Assembly (NCBI GenBank): GCA_963762085.1
Contig: CAVXJD010000004.1
Coordinates: 124,001 to 188,000 of the forward strand
Source of the DNA: DASQGA01 sp963762085
Lineage (GTDB): Bacteria; Actinomycetota; Thermoleophilia; Gaiellales; Gaiellaceae
Reading direction: 5' to 3'
DNA: 64,000 nucleotides
Shown here: positions 32,074-39,982 of the stretch, piece by piece
Numbering within the stretch: position 1 is the first letter of the stretch
Layout of the letters: each line of letters opens with the position of its first letter
The notes under the pieces: model-generated
Told to the model about the DNA's origin: nothing
Databases searched by the model: none
Seen by the model: only the letters and a program-made list of their open reading frames with translations
Made by a program: the position numbers and the translations under genes

Positions 32074-32796
32074 ATGAGCGCGGTGGCGGTTCGCGAGCTC
32101 GACCTGGACCTGGACGCGTTCGAGGGGCCGTTCGACCTGCTCTTGACCCTCGTCTTGAAGCAGGAGCTCGATCTCGCGGACGTCGAGGTTGCCGAGATCG
32201 TGGTGGCCTTCGTGGAACGCCTGCTGGAGCGCTCGCCGCTCGATCTCGACGCTTGTGGCGAGTTCCTCGTTCTCGTTGCGTCGCTGCTCGAGCTGAAGGC
32301 GCGCGAGCTTTTTCCGAACGAGGAAGTCTTCGAAGAACTGGATCCGGACGAGGCCGCCGAAGAGCTTGCGGAGAGGCTGGCTGTCTACCGTCGCTTCAGA
32401 TCTGCTGCAGAGTGGCTCGAGGAGCGGCTCGAGACCGAATCGGATCGGTTCTTCCGAGTCGGCCCGGCGCCGCTCGCGCCCCCGCCCGCTCGGCCGTTGG
32501 AGCCCCAGGACCCAGGCGGACTGGTGGCAGCCCTTAGAGGACTGGCGGCGGAGCCCCCGGAGCCATCGCTTCGTCACCTGGCGCTCAGGTTTCCGCCCGT
32601 GACGCTCTTTCTGGAGCGCTTCAGGGCGGTACTGAGAAGACGACGAAGATTCGTCTTCGACGAGGAGACAGGCCAGATGTCGCGTATCGAGCAGGCGGTG
32701 GCTTTTCTCGCGCTCCTCGAACTTCGGAAATCCGGCGAAATCCGGATCGGACAGTCGGCTCCCTTCGAGCCGATCACGGTATGGAACGGAACCTGA
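32074..32796 (+). CDS. scpA: Segregation and condensation protein A
   Basis: Kleisin subunit of the SMC-ScpAB condensin that organises the chromosome. 240 aa. N-terminal kleisin helix FEGPFDLLLTLVLKQELDLA (after ELDLDLDAF), LDACGEFLVLVASLLELKAR and the C-terminal winged helix RIEQAVAFLALLELRKSGEI. I chose the ATG at 32074, which gives the typical start and has TAGTGT seven bases upstream. The in-frame ATG at 31945 lies inside lgt. The 3' end overlaps scpB by 16 nt. Confidence 0.93.
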   Translation: MSAVAVRELDLDLDAFEGPFDLLLTLVLKQELDLADVEVAEIVVAFVERLLERSPLDLDACGEFLVLVASLLELKARELFPNEEVFEELDPDEAAEELAERLAVYRRFRSAAEWLEERLETESDRFFRVGPAPLAPPPARPLEPQDPGGLVAALRGLAAEPPEPSLRHLALRFPPVTLFLERFRAVLRRRRRFVFDEETGQMSRIEQAVAFLALLELRKSGEIRIGQSAPFEPITVWNGT

Positions 32797-33377
32797 GGCT
32801 CATCGACAACCCGGTCGACCGCCTTGCGCGGACGATCGAAGCGCTGCTCGTGATCGCGACGCAGCCCCTCTCCGCCGAAGAGCTTGCCGCCGCGTGCGAG
32901 GACGACGTGGATCGAGTCGAAACGGCGATCGGTCTGCTGGCCTCGCGGTACCGGGAGGGACGCAGCGGGATCGTGCTGGAGCAGGTCGCGGGCGGGTTTG
33001 CGTTTCGGGCCGCCCGCGAAGCCGCCGAAGCCTGTGCCCGGTTGGTCGAGCGGCCGGCGCAGCGTGGGCTCTCGCAGGCGGCGCTGGAGACGCTGGCCGT
33101 CATCGCCTACCTCGGGCCTGTCAGCCGTCCGGAGATCGCGCGGATCAGGGGTGTCGCGGCGGATTCGGCCGTTGCCGGACTCGTGGAGCGGGGCCTCATC
33201 TCGGAGGCCGGGCGGCCAGGCGAAGGCGGCGCGGTTCGCTATGCGACGACGCCCCTCTTCGAGCGCATCTTCGGTCTGGGGAGCCTGGCGGAGCTGCCTC
33301 GGCTCGACGACTACGGCGCAGATGCTGAGGATCTGCGTGCGCGCCTCGAGTCGGTCGCCGAACGGCGGGGCGCCTGA
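32781..33377 (+). CDS. scpB: Segregation and condensation protein B
   Basis: Winged-helix partner of ScpA in the SMC complex, 198 aa. It has two winged helices: LARTIEALLVIATQPLSAEE with VETAIGLLASRYREGRSGIV, and SQAALETLAVIAYLGPVSRP with VRYATTPLFERIFGLGSLAE. The ATG lies 16 nt inside scpA. The usual next gene, rluB, is present on the same strand but is separated by a minus-strand GYD gene. Confidence 0.94.
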   Translation: MERNLRLIDNPVDRLARTIEALLVIATQPLSAEELAAACEDDVDRVETAIGLLASRYREGRSGIVLEQVAGGFAFRAAREAAEACARLVERPAQRGLSQAALETLAVIAYLGPVSRPEIARIRGVAADSAVAGLVERGLISEAGRPGEGGAVRYATTPLFERIFGLGSLAELPRLDDYGADAEDLRARLESVAERRGA

Positions 33378-33437
33378 TCCAGACGCGTCGATTCCGGCTC
33401 CCGCGAGGGGCCGGCCCCCAGGCCACCCACCGGCTCT

Positions 33438-33526
33438 GACGGTAGCGGCCTGCGGCGCACGGGTGTGTGACCAAGTGTGCCGAGTGTGTTGCGACAGGCG
33501 GTGAGAGGGGCCGCACACTTACCGTC
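33438..33526. repeat. Long interrupted inverted repeat between scpB and the GYD gene
   Basis: GACGGTA plus GCGGCC (33438-33450) is complementary to GGCCGC (33509-33514) plus TACCGTC (33520-33526), with an ACACT bulge on the 3' side. The loop contains three GTGTG runs; the bulge region CACACTT is also complementary to AAGTGTG near 33473. It lies between two convergent genes, so a terminator is the simplest role; a protein-binding cluster or small RNA is possible. Confidence 0.45.
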
Positions 33527-33531
33527 TCGGG

Positions 33532-33822
33532 CTAGACGTTCTTGACGATCTCCTCGGCTTCCTCGCGGGTGAACGCACGCAGGGTTTCGGTGGTCACCGT
33601 CCCGTGTCGCGCTACAGCGACGAGGCACTGGTACGCCGTCTCGTCATCGGGAGCCTCAAAGATTTCGACTACGTCGAAGCGGCCGAGCGTTACATAGGCG
33701 TCCAGAAGCTTGCCTCCCCGCTCGCGAATGGCCCGCTCGCCCTCCTCGATCCGGTCACGCCAGGCCGGGAGGCCGCCCATTCCCTGCGATGTCCACTTCA
33801 TCAGGGAGATATAGACCGGCAC
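33532..33822 (-). CDS. GYD-domain protein
   Basis: 96-aa ferredoxin-like dimeric alpha-beta barrel of the GYD family: PVYISLMKWTSQGMGGLPAW, later GGKLLDAYVTLGRFDVVEIF and EAPDDETAYQCLVAVARHG. The family is widespread and functionally uncharacterised. The GTG at 33822 gives the family-typical N-terminus; CATTAT lies 6 nt upstream on the minus strand. The longer in-frame reading to 34056 runs antisense to rluB and is spurious. Only 19 bp separate this start from the divergent rluB start. Confidence 0.78.
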   Translation of the reverse strand: MPVYISLMKWTSQGMGGLPAWRDRIEEGERAIRERGGKLLDAYVTLGRFDVVEIFEAPDDETAYQCLVAVARHGTVTTETLRAFTREEAEEIVKNV

Positions 33823-33841
33823 GCCCGGATAATGACTGTTC
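33823..33841. promoter_or_regulatory. 19-bp divergent promoter region with overlapping -10 boxes
   Basis: On the minus strand CATTAT (33834-33829) is 6 nt from the GYD GTG. On the plus strand GATAAT (33828-33833) is 8 nt from the rluB GTG. The two boxes occupy the same bases, so initiation in the two directions would be mutually exclusive if both are used. Confidence 0.45.
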
Positions 33842-34522
33842 GTGCGCCTGAACGCATATCTGGCCAGGGCCGGGATCGCATCGCGCCGGGCCTCCGAAGA
33901 GCTGATCCGGGCGGGGCGGGTCACGGTCAACGGTGTAACGGCCGGCCTCTCGACGCGCGTTGATCCGGAGGACCGAGTCGAGCTGGACGGTGAGCCCGTC
34001 GAGCCCGAGCCACTTACATACGTCCTCCTGCACAAGCCGCCAGGCGTCGTGACCACGGCTCACGACCCCCAGGGACGCCCAACCGTGGTCGAACTGGTGG
34101 GCCACAGTCGTCGCCTCGTCCCTGTGGGCCGGCTCGACGCAGACACGACCGGAGCCCTCCTCCTCACGAACGATGGCGAGCTCGCCTATCGGCTCATGCA
34201 CCCGCGCTTCGAGGTAGACAAGGTGTACATCGCGGAGGTGCAGGGCAGACCCGCCCCCGAGACGCTTCGTCGTCTCGCCGAAGGAATTGAGCTCGAGGAC
34301 GGCCCGACAGCGCCAGCGCGGGCGCGTCTCGTCGCCCCGAACCGGGTCGAGCTTACGATTCACGAGGGCCGGAAGCACCAGGTCAAGCGGATGCTCGAAG
34401 CCGTCGGCCATCCGGTGCGTCGACTCCACCGGAGCCGATACGCCGGACTCGATCTAGCCGGACTCGAAGCGGGCGAATGGCGTGAGCTGTCCGCCAAGGA
34501 GGTCGCAGGCCTCAAGCGGTGA
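33842..34522 (+). CDS. rluB: RsuA/RluB-family pseudouridine synthase
   Basis: Converts a specific uridine of 23S (or 16S) rRNA to pseudouridine. 226 aa. An N-terminal S4 RNA-binding domain (MRLNAYLARAGIASRRASEE, ~1-50) leads to the catalytic domain with VGRLDADTTGALLLTNDGEL carrying the catalytic Asp (~100) and the closing IHEGRKHQVKRMLEAVGHPV. The gene order scpA-scpB-rluB is common and supports RluB rather than RsuA, though position in rRNA cannot be read from the sequence. GTG start with no Shine-Dalgarno sequence. Confidence 0.9.
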   Translation: MRLNAYLARAGIASRRASEELIRAGRVTVNGVTAGLSTRVDPEDRVELDGEPVEPEPLTYVLLHKPPGVVTTAHDPQGRPTVVELVGHSRRLVPVGRLDADTTGALLLTNDGELAYRLMHPRFEVDKVYIAEVQGRPAPETLRRLAEGIELEDGPTAPARARLVAPNRVELTIHEGRKHQVKRMLEAVGHPVRRLHRSRYAGLDLAGLEAGEWRELSAKEVAGLKR

Positions 34523-34535
34523 CAACGCATCGGTA

Positions 34536-34564
34536 TTGAACTCCGCGCGAACAAGGCTTAACCT
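34536..34564 (+). promoter_or_regulatory. Promoter of the exported-protein pair
   Basis: TTGAAC (34536-34541), 17-bp spacer, TAACCT (34559-34564). The predicted start near 34571 gives a ~36-nt leader with GAGGGGAG before the GTG at 34607. It is the most complete -35/-10 pair on the plus strand. Confidence 0.55.
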
Positions 34565-34606
34565 GGGTTGCCTCCGGGGTCAGGAAATCATGAGGAGGGG
34601 AGTTAG

Positions 34607-35266
34607 GTGGGATCCGCACACGTCGATCGGCGAGGCATTGCCTTGATCGTCGCCGCAGGCGCGTCGACCTTTCTCGTCTGCGCGTCGCCGACGCTTGCCG
34701 CCGACCCGGCGCCAGATCCTCCTCCGACCGAGACGGCTCCCAGCCCGGATCCAGCCCCTGTGCCCGAGCCGGCGCCATCCGAGCCCCAGCCAAGTCCTCT
34801 TACACCCGCCCCGGCACCGAGCGCCTCGCCGCCTGCGACGTCGAGCTCGTCACCATCGGTCACGCAGACCAGCGGATCCGTCGTCTCGAATAGCGCTAAG
34901 CGGGATAAGAAACCGGCGAAGCGGAAGCACCGAGTGGTGGTTCACCGTTCTAGCGAGCCTGTGCCGGCCAGCTCGAAGTGGCAGCGAGCCCGCAACGACG
35001 CCTTGGCGGTAGCGCCGACGGTTCCTGCCGGCGCTGACGAGGCTGTAGCTGTCCGGGTGTCGCTCCCGTCGAGTTCGTCGACTACGCCCTTCGTACCGGC
35101 GGCGCTCGCCGCCGCTCTCGCGACTCTTCTGCTCGCGGCCGTTCCCTCGTTCGCGCTCGATGCAAGCCGAATCCTCCGCCCGGTCGCCGAGCTGCGCTTC
35201 GAGCTGGCCACGATCGGAATCTGCATCCTGGTCGGGCTCGTCGTCGCAAAGGGGTTTCCCTCATGA
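34607..35266 (+). CDS. Exported Pro/Ser-rich membrane protein
   Basis: 219 aa, no recognised family. Signal peptide (GIALIVAAGASTFLVCASPT, ~10-30), then a long low-complexity stretch rich in Pro, Ala, Ser (~33-95) that may span the cell wall, a basic KRDKKPAKRKHRVVVHR patch and two C-terminal hydrophobic helices (PAALAAALATLLLAAVPSFA and LATIGICILVGLVVAKGF). The GTG has a good Shine-Dalgarno sequence and its own promoter. The stop overlaps the next gene (ATGA), so it probably acts with the Ig-repeat protein, perhaps as its anchor. The function is inferred only from context. Confidence 0.65.
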   Translation: MGSAHVDRRGIALIVAAGASTFLVCASPTLAADPAPDPPPTETAPSPDPAPVPEPAPSEPQPSPLTPAPAPSASPPATSSSSPSVTQTSGSVVSNSAKRDKKPAKRKHRVVVHRSSEPVPASSKWQRARNDALAVAPTVPAGADEAVAVRVSLPSSSSTTPFVPAALAAALATLLLAAVPSFALDASRILRPVAELRFELATIGICILVGLVVAKGFPS

Positions 35267-36783
35267 CCGGCCGGCTGGTCTCCGGAGTCGTGCTTGCGTT
35301 CGCGACTGCGCTTCTCATCACGGGAAGCGCGGTGGGCGTCGCGCCTGTCGTCACGATCACCTCACCTGCCGACGCCGCTTTCGTGAACGACGACACCCCC
35401 ACGATTACTGGCACGGCAAACGACGCAAGCGACGCAAGTGCCGTCACGGTCGAGATCTGGTCCGGGAGCGACACGTTGGTTGACCCGGTCGCAACCCAGA
35501 CCGCAACTCCTGCTGTAGGGGGGGACTGGACGCTCGACCTCGCGACCCCCCTCCTGGACGGCCCCTACACGCTGATCGCAAGCCAGACCGACGTGGATTC
35601 AAACTTGGGCGAGAGCGCGCCACGAAGTTTCGCGGTCGACATCACCAACCCGACGGGCTCGATCACCGCACCCGCCGATGCCACCGCAGTCAGCGGTGTG
35701 ACCGTCGTCTCGTCGGACTCCGCCGACGCCGGGTCGGGCGTTCAGCAGGTCGTCTTCGAGAGTTCCCCCGCAAGCGCGGGAACCTGGACGACGATAGGCG
35801 CCGATACGAGCGCTCCGTACTCCGTCGACTGGGCGACCGGCTCACTCGCCGACGGTAGCCACTACGACCTTCGCGCCGTGACCACCGACGTCCTGGGACA
35901 TACCCAAACCACGGCGACAGTGACCGTACTTGTCGACAACACGACCCCGACGGGCTCGATCACCGGACCCGCCGAGGCCACCGTCGTCAGCGGTCTCACC
36001 AAGCTCTCGTCCGACTCGGCCGACACCAGCTCGGGCGTTCAGCAGGTCGTCTTCGAGAGTTCCCCCGCAAGCGCGGGAACCTGGACGACGATCGGAACCG
36101 ATACGGGCGCTCCGTACTCCGTCGACTGGGCGACCGGCTCACTCGCCGACGGCAGCTACGACCTGCGTGCCGTCACCACCGATCTCGCAGGGAACAGCCA
36201 GTCTTCGGCGACGGTGAGCGTCGTTGTCGGCAACCCGCCCGCACACGTGGACGTGTTGACCGCCCGACCGCTGGATCACCGCGTGGTCATCACCTGGAAC
36301 AACCCGCCCGACCCGGACTTCCTCCGCGTGGTCGTCCGGCGCGGGACCTCGATCGTCTACCAGGGTCAGGGAGAAAGCCTCGATGACAGGGGCCTTTACA
36401 ACGGGACCGTCTACACATACACCTTCACCGCGGTCGACTCTGCTGGCAACGTCTCGCCCGCCAGGGCGGTGAAGGTGGAGCCGCGCGGCAAGCTCTTGAA
36501 CCCGCGCGACGGAGGAGTGGTCCGAACTGCCCCCGTCCTCAAATGGGCCAAGGTCACGAGGGCCACGTATTACAACGTTCAGCTTTGGCGAAACGGGCGA
36601 AAGATCCTGAGCCGATGGCCGACGCGCCCCACGTACGAGCTGAGAATGCGCTGGCGCTACGGCGGCCGCGTCCGCAACCTTCGCGACGGCACCTACCTGT
36701 GGTACGTCTGGCCCGGGTTCGGCGATCGCGACCGGGGTCGCTACGGCCGCATGCTGGGGAGCGCGACCTTCTTCAAGCGCTAG
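35263..36783 (+). CDS. Secreted Ig-like repeat protein
   Basis: 506 aa. A signal peptide (LVSGVVLAFATALLITGSAV) is followed by a first Ig-like domain (~28-125). Two nearly identical Ig-like domains (~130-227 and ~229-325; each with SSDSAD, SGVQQVVFESSPASAGTWTT and APYSVDWATGSLADGS) come next, then a fibronectin III-like domain (~328-410) and a C-terminal region (~412-506) with LKWAKVTRATYYNVQLWRNG. It is probably a cell-surface or adhesive protein. ATGA overlap with the upstream gene. It converges on trpS with only 9 bp between stops. Confidence 0.75.
   Translation: MTGRLVSGVVLAFATALLITGSAVGVAPVVTITSPADAAFVNDDTPTITGTANDASDASAVTVEIWSGSDTLVDPVATQTATPAVGGDWTLDLATPLLDGPYTLIASQTDVDSNLGESAPRSFAVDITNPTGSITAPADATAVSGVTVVSSDSADAGSGVQQVVFESSPASAGTWTTIGADTSAPYSVDWATGSLADGSHYDLRAVTTDVLGHTQTTATVTVLVDNTTPTGSITGPAEATVVSGLTKLSSDSADTSSGVQQVVFESSPASAGTWTTIGTDTGAPYSVDWATGSLADGSYDLRAVTTDLAGNSQSSATVSVVVGNPPAHVDVLTARPLDHRVVITWNNPPDPDFLRVVVRRGTSIVYQGQGESLDDRGLYNGTVYTYTFTAVDSAGNVSPARAVKVEPRGKLLNPRDGGVVRTAPVLKWAKVTRATYYNVQLWRNGRKILSRWPTRPTYELRMRWRYGGRVRNLRDGTYLWYVWPGFGDRDRGRYGRMLGSATFFKR
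35650..36237 (+). repeat. Two tandem 297-bp coding repeats
   Basis: Unit 1 (35650-35946) and unit 2 (35947-36237) align with a constant offset of 297 bp until a one-codon deletion late in unit 2. About 60 consecutive bases starting at TCGGGCGTTCAGCAG (35734 and 36031) are identical, indicating recent duplication or gene conversion. Each unit encodes one Ig-like domain. Confidence 0.8.
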
Positions 36784-36792
36784 CGCGAAACG

Positions 36793-37815
36793 CTAGAGCC
36801 CGCGAGGCCGCGCTGCGCCGAAGAGGCGGCCGGATTCCGAACGAACGAATCCCATGCGATCGAACATGGCCGTCAAGGTCGGAGCCGAAGCCTCCCGCGC
36901 CTTCTCGGCACCCACCGCCAGCAGCCGCTCGAGCTCGCGCGAGTCCGAGCGGAGCGCTTCGTAGCGCTTCTGGACCGGCTCGAGGAGCTCGACCACCGCG
37001 TCGGCCACGTCGCCCTTGAACGGCCCATAGCCTGCGCCGTCGTACCGTGCCTCGATCGCCTCCGGCGCGTCACCGGTCGCGACCGACATGATGTCGATCA
37101 AGTTCGCAATTCCCGGCTTGTCCGGTGCTCGGCGCACCTCCCGGCCCGAGTCTGTCACGGCCGTCTTGAACTTCTTCCGGATCGTGTCGGGCGGGTCGAG
37201 CAGCAACACCGTGCCCTGGGCCGTGCCGCCCGTCGTGGACATCTTCTTCTCCGGGTCCTGAAGATCCATGATGCGCGCGCCGACTTCCGGATAGACCCCC
37301 TCCGGCAGCTTGAAGGTCTCCCCGAAACGCGTGTTGAACCGCTCGGCGATATCCCTGGCAAGTTCGAGATGCTGGCGTTGGTCGTCTCCGATCGGCACCT
37401 GGTCGGTCTGGTAGAGCAAGATGTCGCCGGCCATGAGCACGGGGTAGGTGAAGAGCCCTGCGCTCACGGACTCCTGCTGGTCGGACTTCTCCTTGAACTG
37501 CGTCATGCGGCGCAACTCGCCCATCGTCGCGACCGCGCTCAGCAGCCACGCAGCTTCGGGATGGGCCGGCACGTGACTCTGGATGAAGACCGTTGAACGG
37601 TCCGGTTCGAGGCCCGTTGCGAAGAGCATCGCAGCCAGATCGAGCGTTCGCTCGCGGAGATCCTCGGGGTCGTAGGGCACCGTGATCGAGTGAAGGTCGA
37701 CGATGCAGAAGAACCCATCTCCGCGCTCCTGAGTCAGCGCGTACTGGCGAAAGCCGCCGCTGAAGTTGCCGAGGTGCTTGGCGCCGGTCGGCTGGATGCC
37801 GGAGAAGATTCTCAT
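36793..37815 (-). CDS. trpS: Tryptophanyl-tRNA synthetase
   Basis: Class Ic synthetase that charges tRNA-Trp, 340 aa. The N-terminal FSGIQPTGAKHLGNFSGGFR contains the HIGH-like motif (KHLGN). CIVDLHSITVPYDP, YPVLMAGDILLYQTDQVPIG and GDDQRQHLELARDIAERFN form the Trp pocket, and KKMSTTGG is the KMSKS-equivalent loop. The ATG at 37815 leads straight into the family-typical N-terminus; GATAAT lies 10 nt upstream on the minus strand. It diverges from the DAHP synthase gene. Confidence 0.95.
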   Translation of the reverse strand: MRIFSGIQPTGAKHLGNFSGGFRQYALTQERGDGFFCIVDLHSITVPYDPEDLRERTLDLAAMLFATGLEPDRSTVFIQSHVPAHPEAAWLLSAVATMGELRRMTQFKEKSDQQESVSAGLFTYPVLMAGDILLYQTDQVPIGDDQRQHLELARDIAERFNTRFGETFKLPEGVYPEVGARIMDLQDPEKKMSTTGGTAQGTVLLLDPPDTIRKKFKTAVTDSGREVRRAPDKPGIANLIDIMSVATGDAPEAIEARYDGAGYGPFKGDVADAVVELLEPVQKRYEALRSDSRELERLLAVGAEKAREASAPTLTAMFDRMGFVRSESGRLFGAARPRGL

Positions 37816-37837
37816 CGGTCGCCTGATTATCGCGAAC

Positions 37838-37843
37838 TACACT
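37838..37843 (+). promoter_or_regulatory. -10 element of the aromatic operon
   Basis: TACACT exactly 6 nt upstream of the DAHP synthase ATG at 37850; same geometry as pheS, rpe and ribBA. No good -35 or Shine-Dalgarno sequence. Confidence 0.5.
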
Positions 37844-37849
37844 GAGCGC

Positions 37850-38890
37850 ATGGCTGTCCTCGGCTCCCCTGAGCTCCTGATCGTGATGAGCGGTCAGGCG
37901 ACCCCTGCGCAGGTGGACGAGGTCGTCGCCCGGCTCGCAGAAGCCGGGGCGCACGCCCACGTGACTCCGGGGAAGGATGCAACGGTGATCGGCGCGATCG
38001 GCGAGCGAGACCTGCTCGCAAGCCTTCCCCTCGAAGGTTTTCCCGGTGTGGAGCAGGTGTTGCCGATCCTGAAGCCGTACAAGCTCGTCTCGCGCGAGAT
38101 ATCACCCGACGTGACCGTCGTCGAGGCCCGCGGCCGCCGGATCGGCGGCGGCTTCTTCGGGCTGATCGCCGGGCCGTGCACGGTCGAGTATCGCGAGCAG
38201 ACGCTCGAGACGGCTCGGGTCGTGCACGAGGCCGGCGCGACGATGCTCCGCGGCGGCGCGTTCAAGCCGCGTACGTCGCCATACGCATTTCAGGGGCTGG
38301 GGGTCGAGGCGCTCGAGATCCTCTCGGAGGCGCGCGAGCTCACGGGTCTCCCACTCGTCACCGAGCTCATGGATCCGCGCGACGTCGAGGCCGTGGTCGG
38401 GACCACGGACGTGATCCAGATCGGCGCCCGGAACATGCAGAACTTCAGTCTCCTCTCTGAGGTGGGGCGCTCGGACAAGCCGGTGCTGCTCAAGCGCGGG
38501 CCTTCGGCCTCCGTCGAGGAGCTGCTCATGGCTGCGGAGTACATCCTGCGGGAGGGGAATCAACAGGTGATCCTCTGTGAGCGGGGGATCCGAACCTTCG
38601 AGCGCTCGACGCGCTACACGCTCGACATCGGAGCGATCCCGGTACTGAAGCAGGAGACTCACTTGCCCGTGATCGTCGATCCGTCGCACGCGGCCGGCAA
38701 GCGCGAGCTCGTCCCGGCGCTGGCACGTGCTGCGGTTGCGGCGGGAGCGGACGGCATCATCGTTGAGGCGCACCCGGCCCCCGAGGAGGCTCTCTGCGAC
38801 GGGCCGCAGCTCATCCCGACGGCCGAGTTCGGGGCCTTCGCAGATGAGATCCGGGCCCTGGCCTCGCTCATGGGCAAAGTCATCGGTTAG
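37850..38890 (+). CDS. aroF: 3-deoxy-7-phosphoheptulonate (DAHP) synthase, AroF/AroG Bacillus-like type
   Basis: First enzyme of the shikimate pathway, joining phosphoenolpyruvate and erythrose 4-phosphate. 346 aa. An N-terminal ferredoxin-like regulatory domain (~1-75, VMSGQATPAQVDEVVARLAE) is fused to the (beta/alpha)8 KDO8P-synthase-like catalytic domain: AGPCTVE, LRGGAFKPRTSPYAFQG, IGARNMQNFSLL and VDPSHAAGKRELV. The extra N-terminal domain suggests allosteric control, as in the Thermotoga-type enzyme. I chose the ATG at 37850 because of its upstream TACACT box. tyrA follows after 3 nt. Confidence 0.93.
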   Translation: MAVLGSPELLIVMSGQATPAQVDEVVARLAEAGAHAHVTPGKDATVIGAIGERDLLASLPLEGFPGVEQVLPILKPYKLVSREISPDVTVVEARGRRIGGGFFGLIAGPCTVEYREQTLETARVVHEAGATMLRGGAFKPRTSPYAFQGLGVEALEILSEARELTGLPLVTELMDPRDVEAVVGTTDVIQIGARNMQNFSLLSEVGRSDKPVLLKRGPSASVEELLMAAEYILREGNQQVILCERGIRTFERSTRYTLDIGAIPVLKQETHLPVIVDPSHAAGKRELVPALARAAVAAGADGIIVEAHPAPEEALCDGPQLIPTAEFGAFADEIRALASLMGKVIG

Positions 38891-38893
38891 CCG

Positions 38894-39982
38894 GTGCAAG
38901 TCGCAATCGTCGGCACTGGGCTGATCGGGGCCTCGATCGGCCTCGCCGCCAAGAGCGCGGGTGTCGAGCGTGTTGTCGGCTTCGACCAAGATCCGGAGTC
39001 CCTTCGGGTCGCAAGCGAGCGAGGCGCCTTGGACGAGCGGGCGACGAGCGCGGAGGAAGCCGTCTCGGGCGCAGAGCTGGCTTTCGTCGCCACTCCTGTC
39101 GCCACCCTCGTGACTCAGGTGGAGGCTGCGCTCGGTGCGAACGGCGAGTGCACGGTCTCCGACGTCGGCTCGACCAAGAGCGCGGTGTGCGAAGCGGTCT
39201 CCGAACGAACACGATTCATCGGGGGTCACCCGGTCTGTGGCTCGGAGGCTCACGGCCCTGAGCATGCGAGCGGTGAGCTCTTCCACGGTGCGACCTGGTT
39301 TCTGACCCCTGTTGCCGAGACCGACCCGGAGCGCTACCGGGGCCTGCACGGCTTCGTCGCCTCGCTAGGCGCCTTTCCGGTCGCGGTGGATCCGCGGGCA
39401 CACGACCGGCTCGTCGCTCTCACCAGCCACCTCCCGCACGCGCTGGCCAACCTCCTTCTCAACCACGCCGGCTCGGTTCGGATCGACGGGCACGAGCCCC
39501 TCGCCGCAGCCGGCGGTTCGCTTCGGGACATGACGAGGGTGGCCGGAGCGAACCCACGGATCTGGGTCGACATCTTCCTCGACAACGCGACTGAGCTCCG
39601 AAACGCCCTCGGCGAGCACCGGCGTCGGATCGAGGAGCTCGAGCATGCACTCGACTCGGAGGACGCAGGGTTTTTGGCGCGGTGGATCGGCGAGGCCGCC
39701 GGGCACCGGCGCCGGCTTCTGACCGAGGCCTATCCGGATGCCGGCGGGCTTCAGCGCCTCCGCATCCATGTGCCCGACCGGCCGGGCGTCCTCTCCGGGA
39801 TCACGCAGGCGCTCGGGGCGGAGAAGATCAACATCGAAGATTTCGAGCTCCAGCACATGTCGCCCGAGCGAGGTGGGACGCTCACGGTTCTCGTCTCCGG
39901 CGAGGCCGAGGCTGAGCGGGCAGCCGAGCTCCTCGGGGCGCAGGGATACTCGGTGATCGTCTCGCCTGCGATCGAGGATTGA
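38894..39982 (+). CDS. tyrA: Prephenate dehydrogenase with ACT domain
   Basis: NAD(P)+-dependent oxidative decarboxylation of prephenate (or arogenate) in tyrosine synthesis. 362 aa. Rossmann motif VAIVGTGLIGASIGLAAKSA (3-22), SDVGSTKSAVCEA, the conserved GGHPVCGSEAHGPEHA and LTSHLPHALANLLLN with its His. A C-terminal ACT domain (~288-362, LRIHVPDRPGVLSGITQALG) probably binds an aromatic amino acid as feedback inhibitor. GTG start, 3 nt after the DAHP synthase stop; the stop overlaps the aroA start. An arogenate preference cannot be excluded. Confidence 0.93.
   Translation: MQVAIVGTGLIGASIGLAAKSAGVERVVGFDQDPESLRVASERGALDERATSAEEAVSGAELAFVATPVATLVTQVEAALGANGECTVSDVGSTKSAVCEAVSERTRFIGGHPVCGSEAHGPEHASGELFHGATWFLTPVAETDPERYRGLHGFVASLGAFPVAVDPRAHDRLVALTSHLPHALANLLLNHAGSVRIDGHEPLAAAGGSLRDMTRVAGANPRIWVDIFLDNATELRNALGEHRRRIEELEHALDSEDAGFLARWIGEAAGHRRRLLTEAYPDAGGLQRLRIHVPDRPGVLSGITQALGAEKINIEDFELQHMSPERGGTLTVLVSGEAEAERAAELLGAQGYSVIVSPAIED

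Noticed and set aside
33823..34056. N-terminal extension of the GYD protein
   Set aside because: It would run antisense through rluB, and the added residues are low-complexity Ser/Thr/Arg typical of shadow frames.
34695..35012. Alternative plus-strand frame over the Pro-rich exported protein
   Set aside because: The frame starting at 34607 has a promoter, a Shine-Dalgarno sequence, a signal peptide and an ATGA junction; this one has none.
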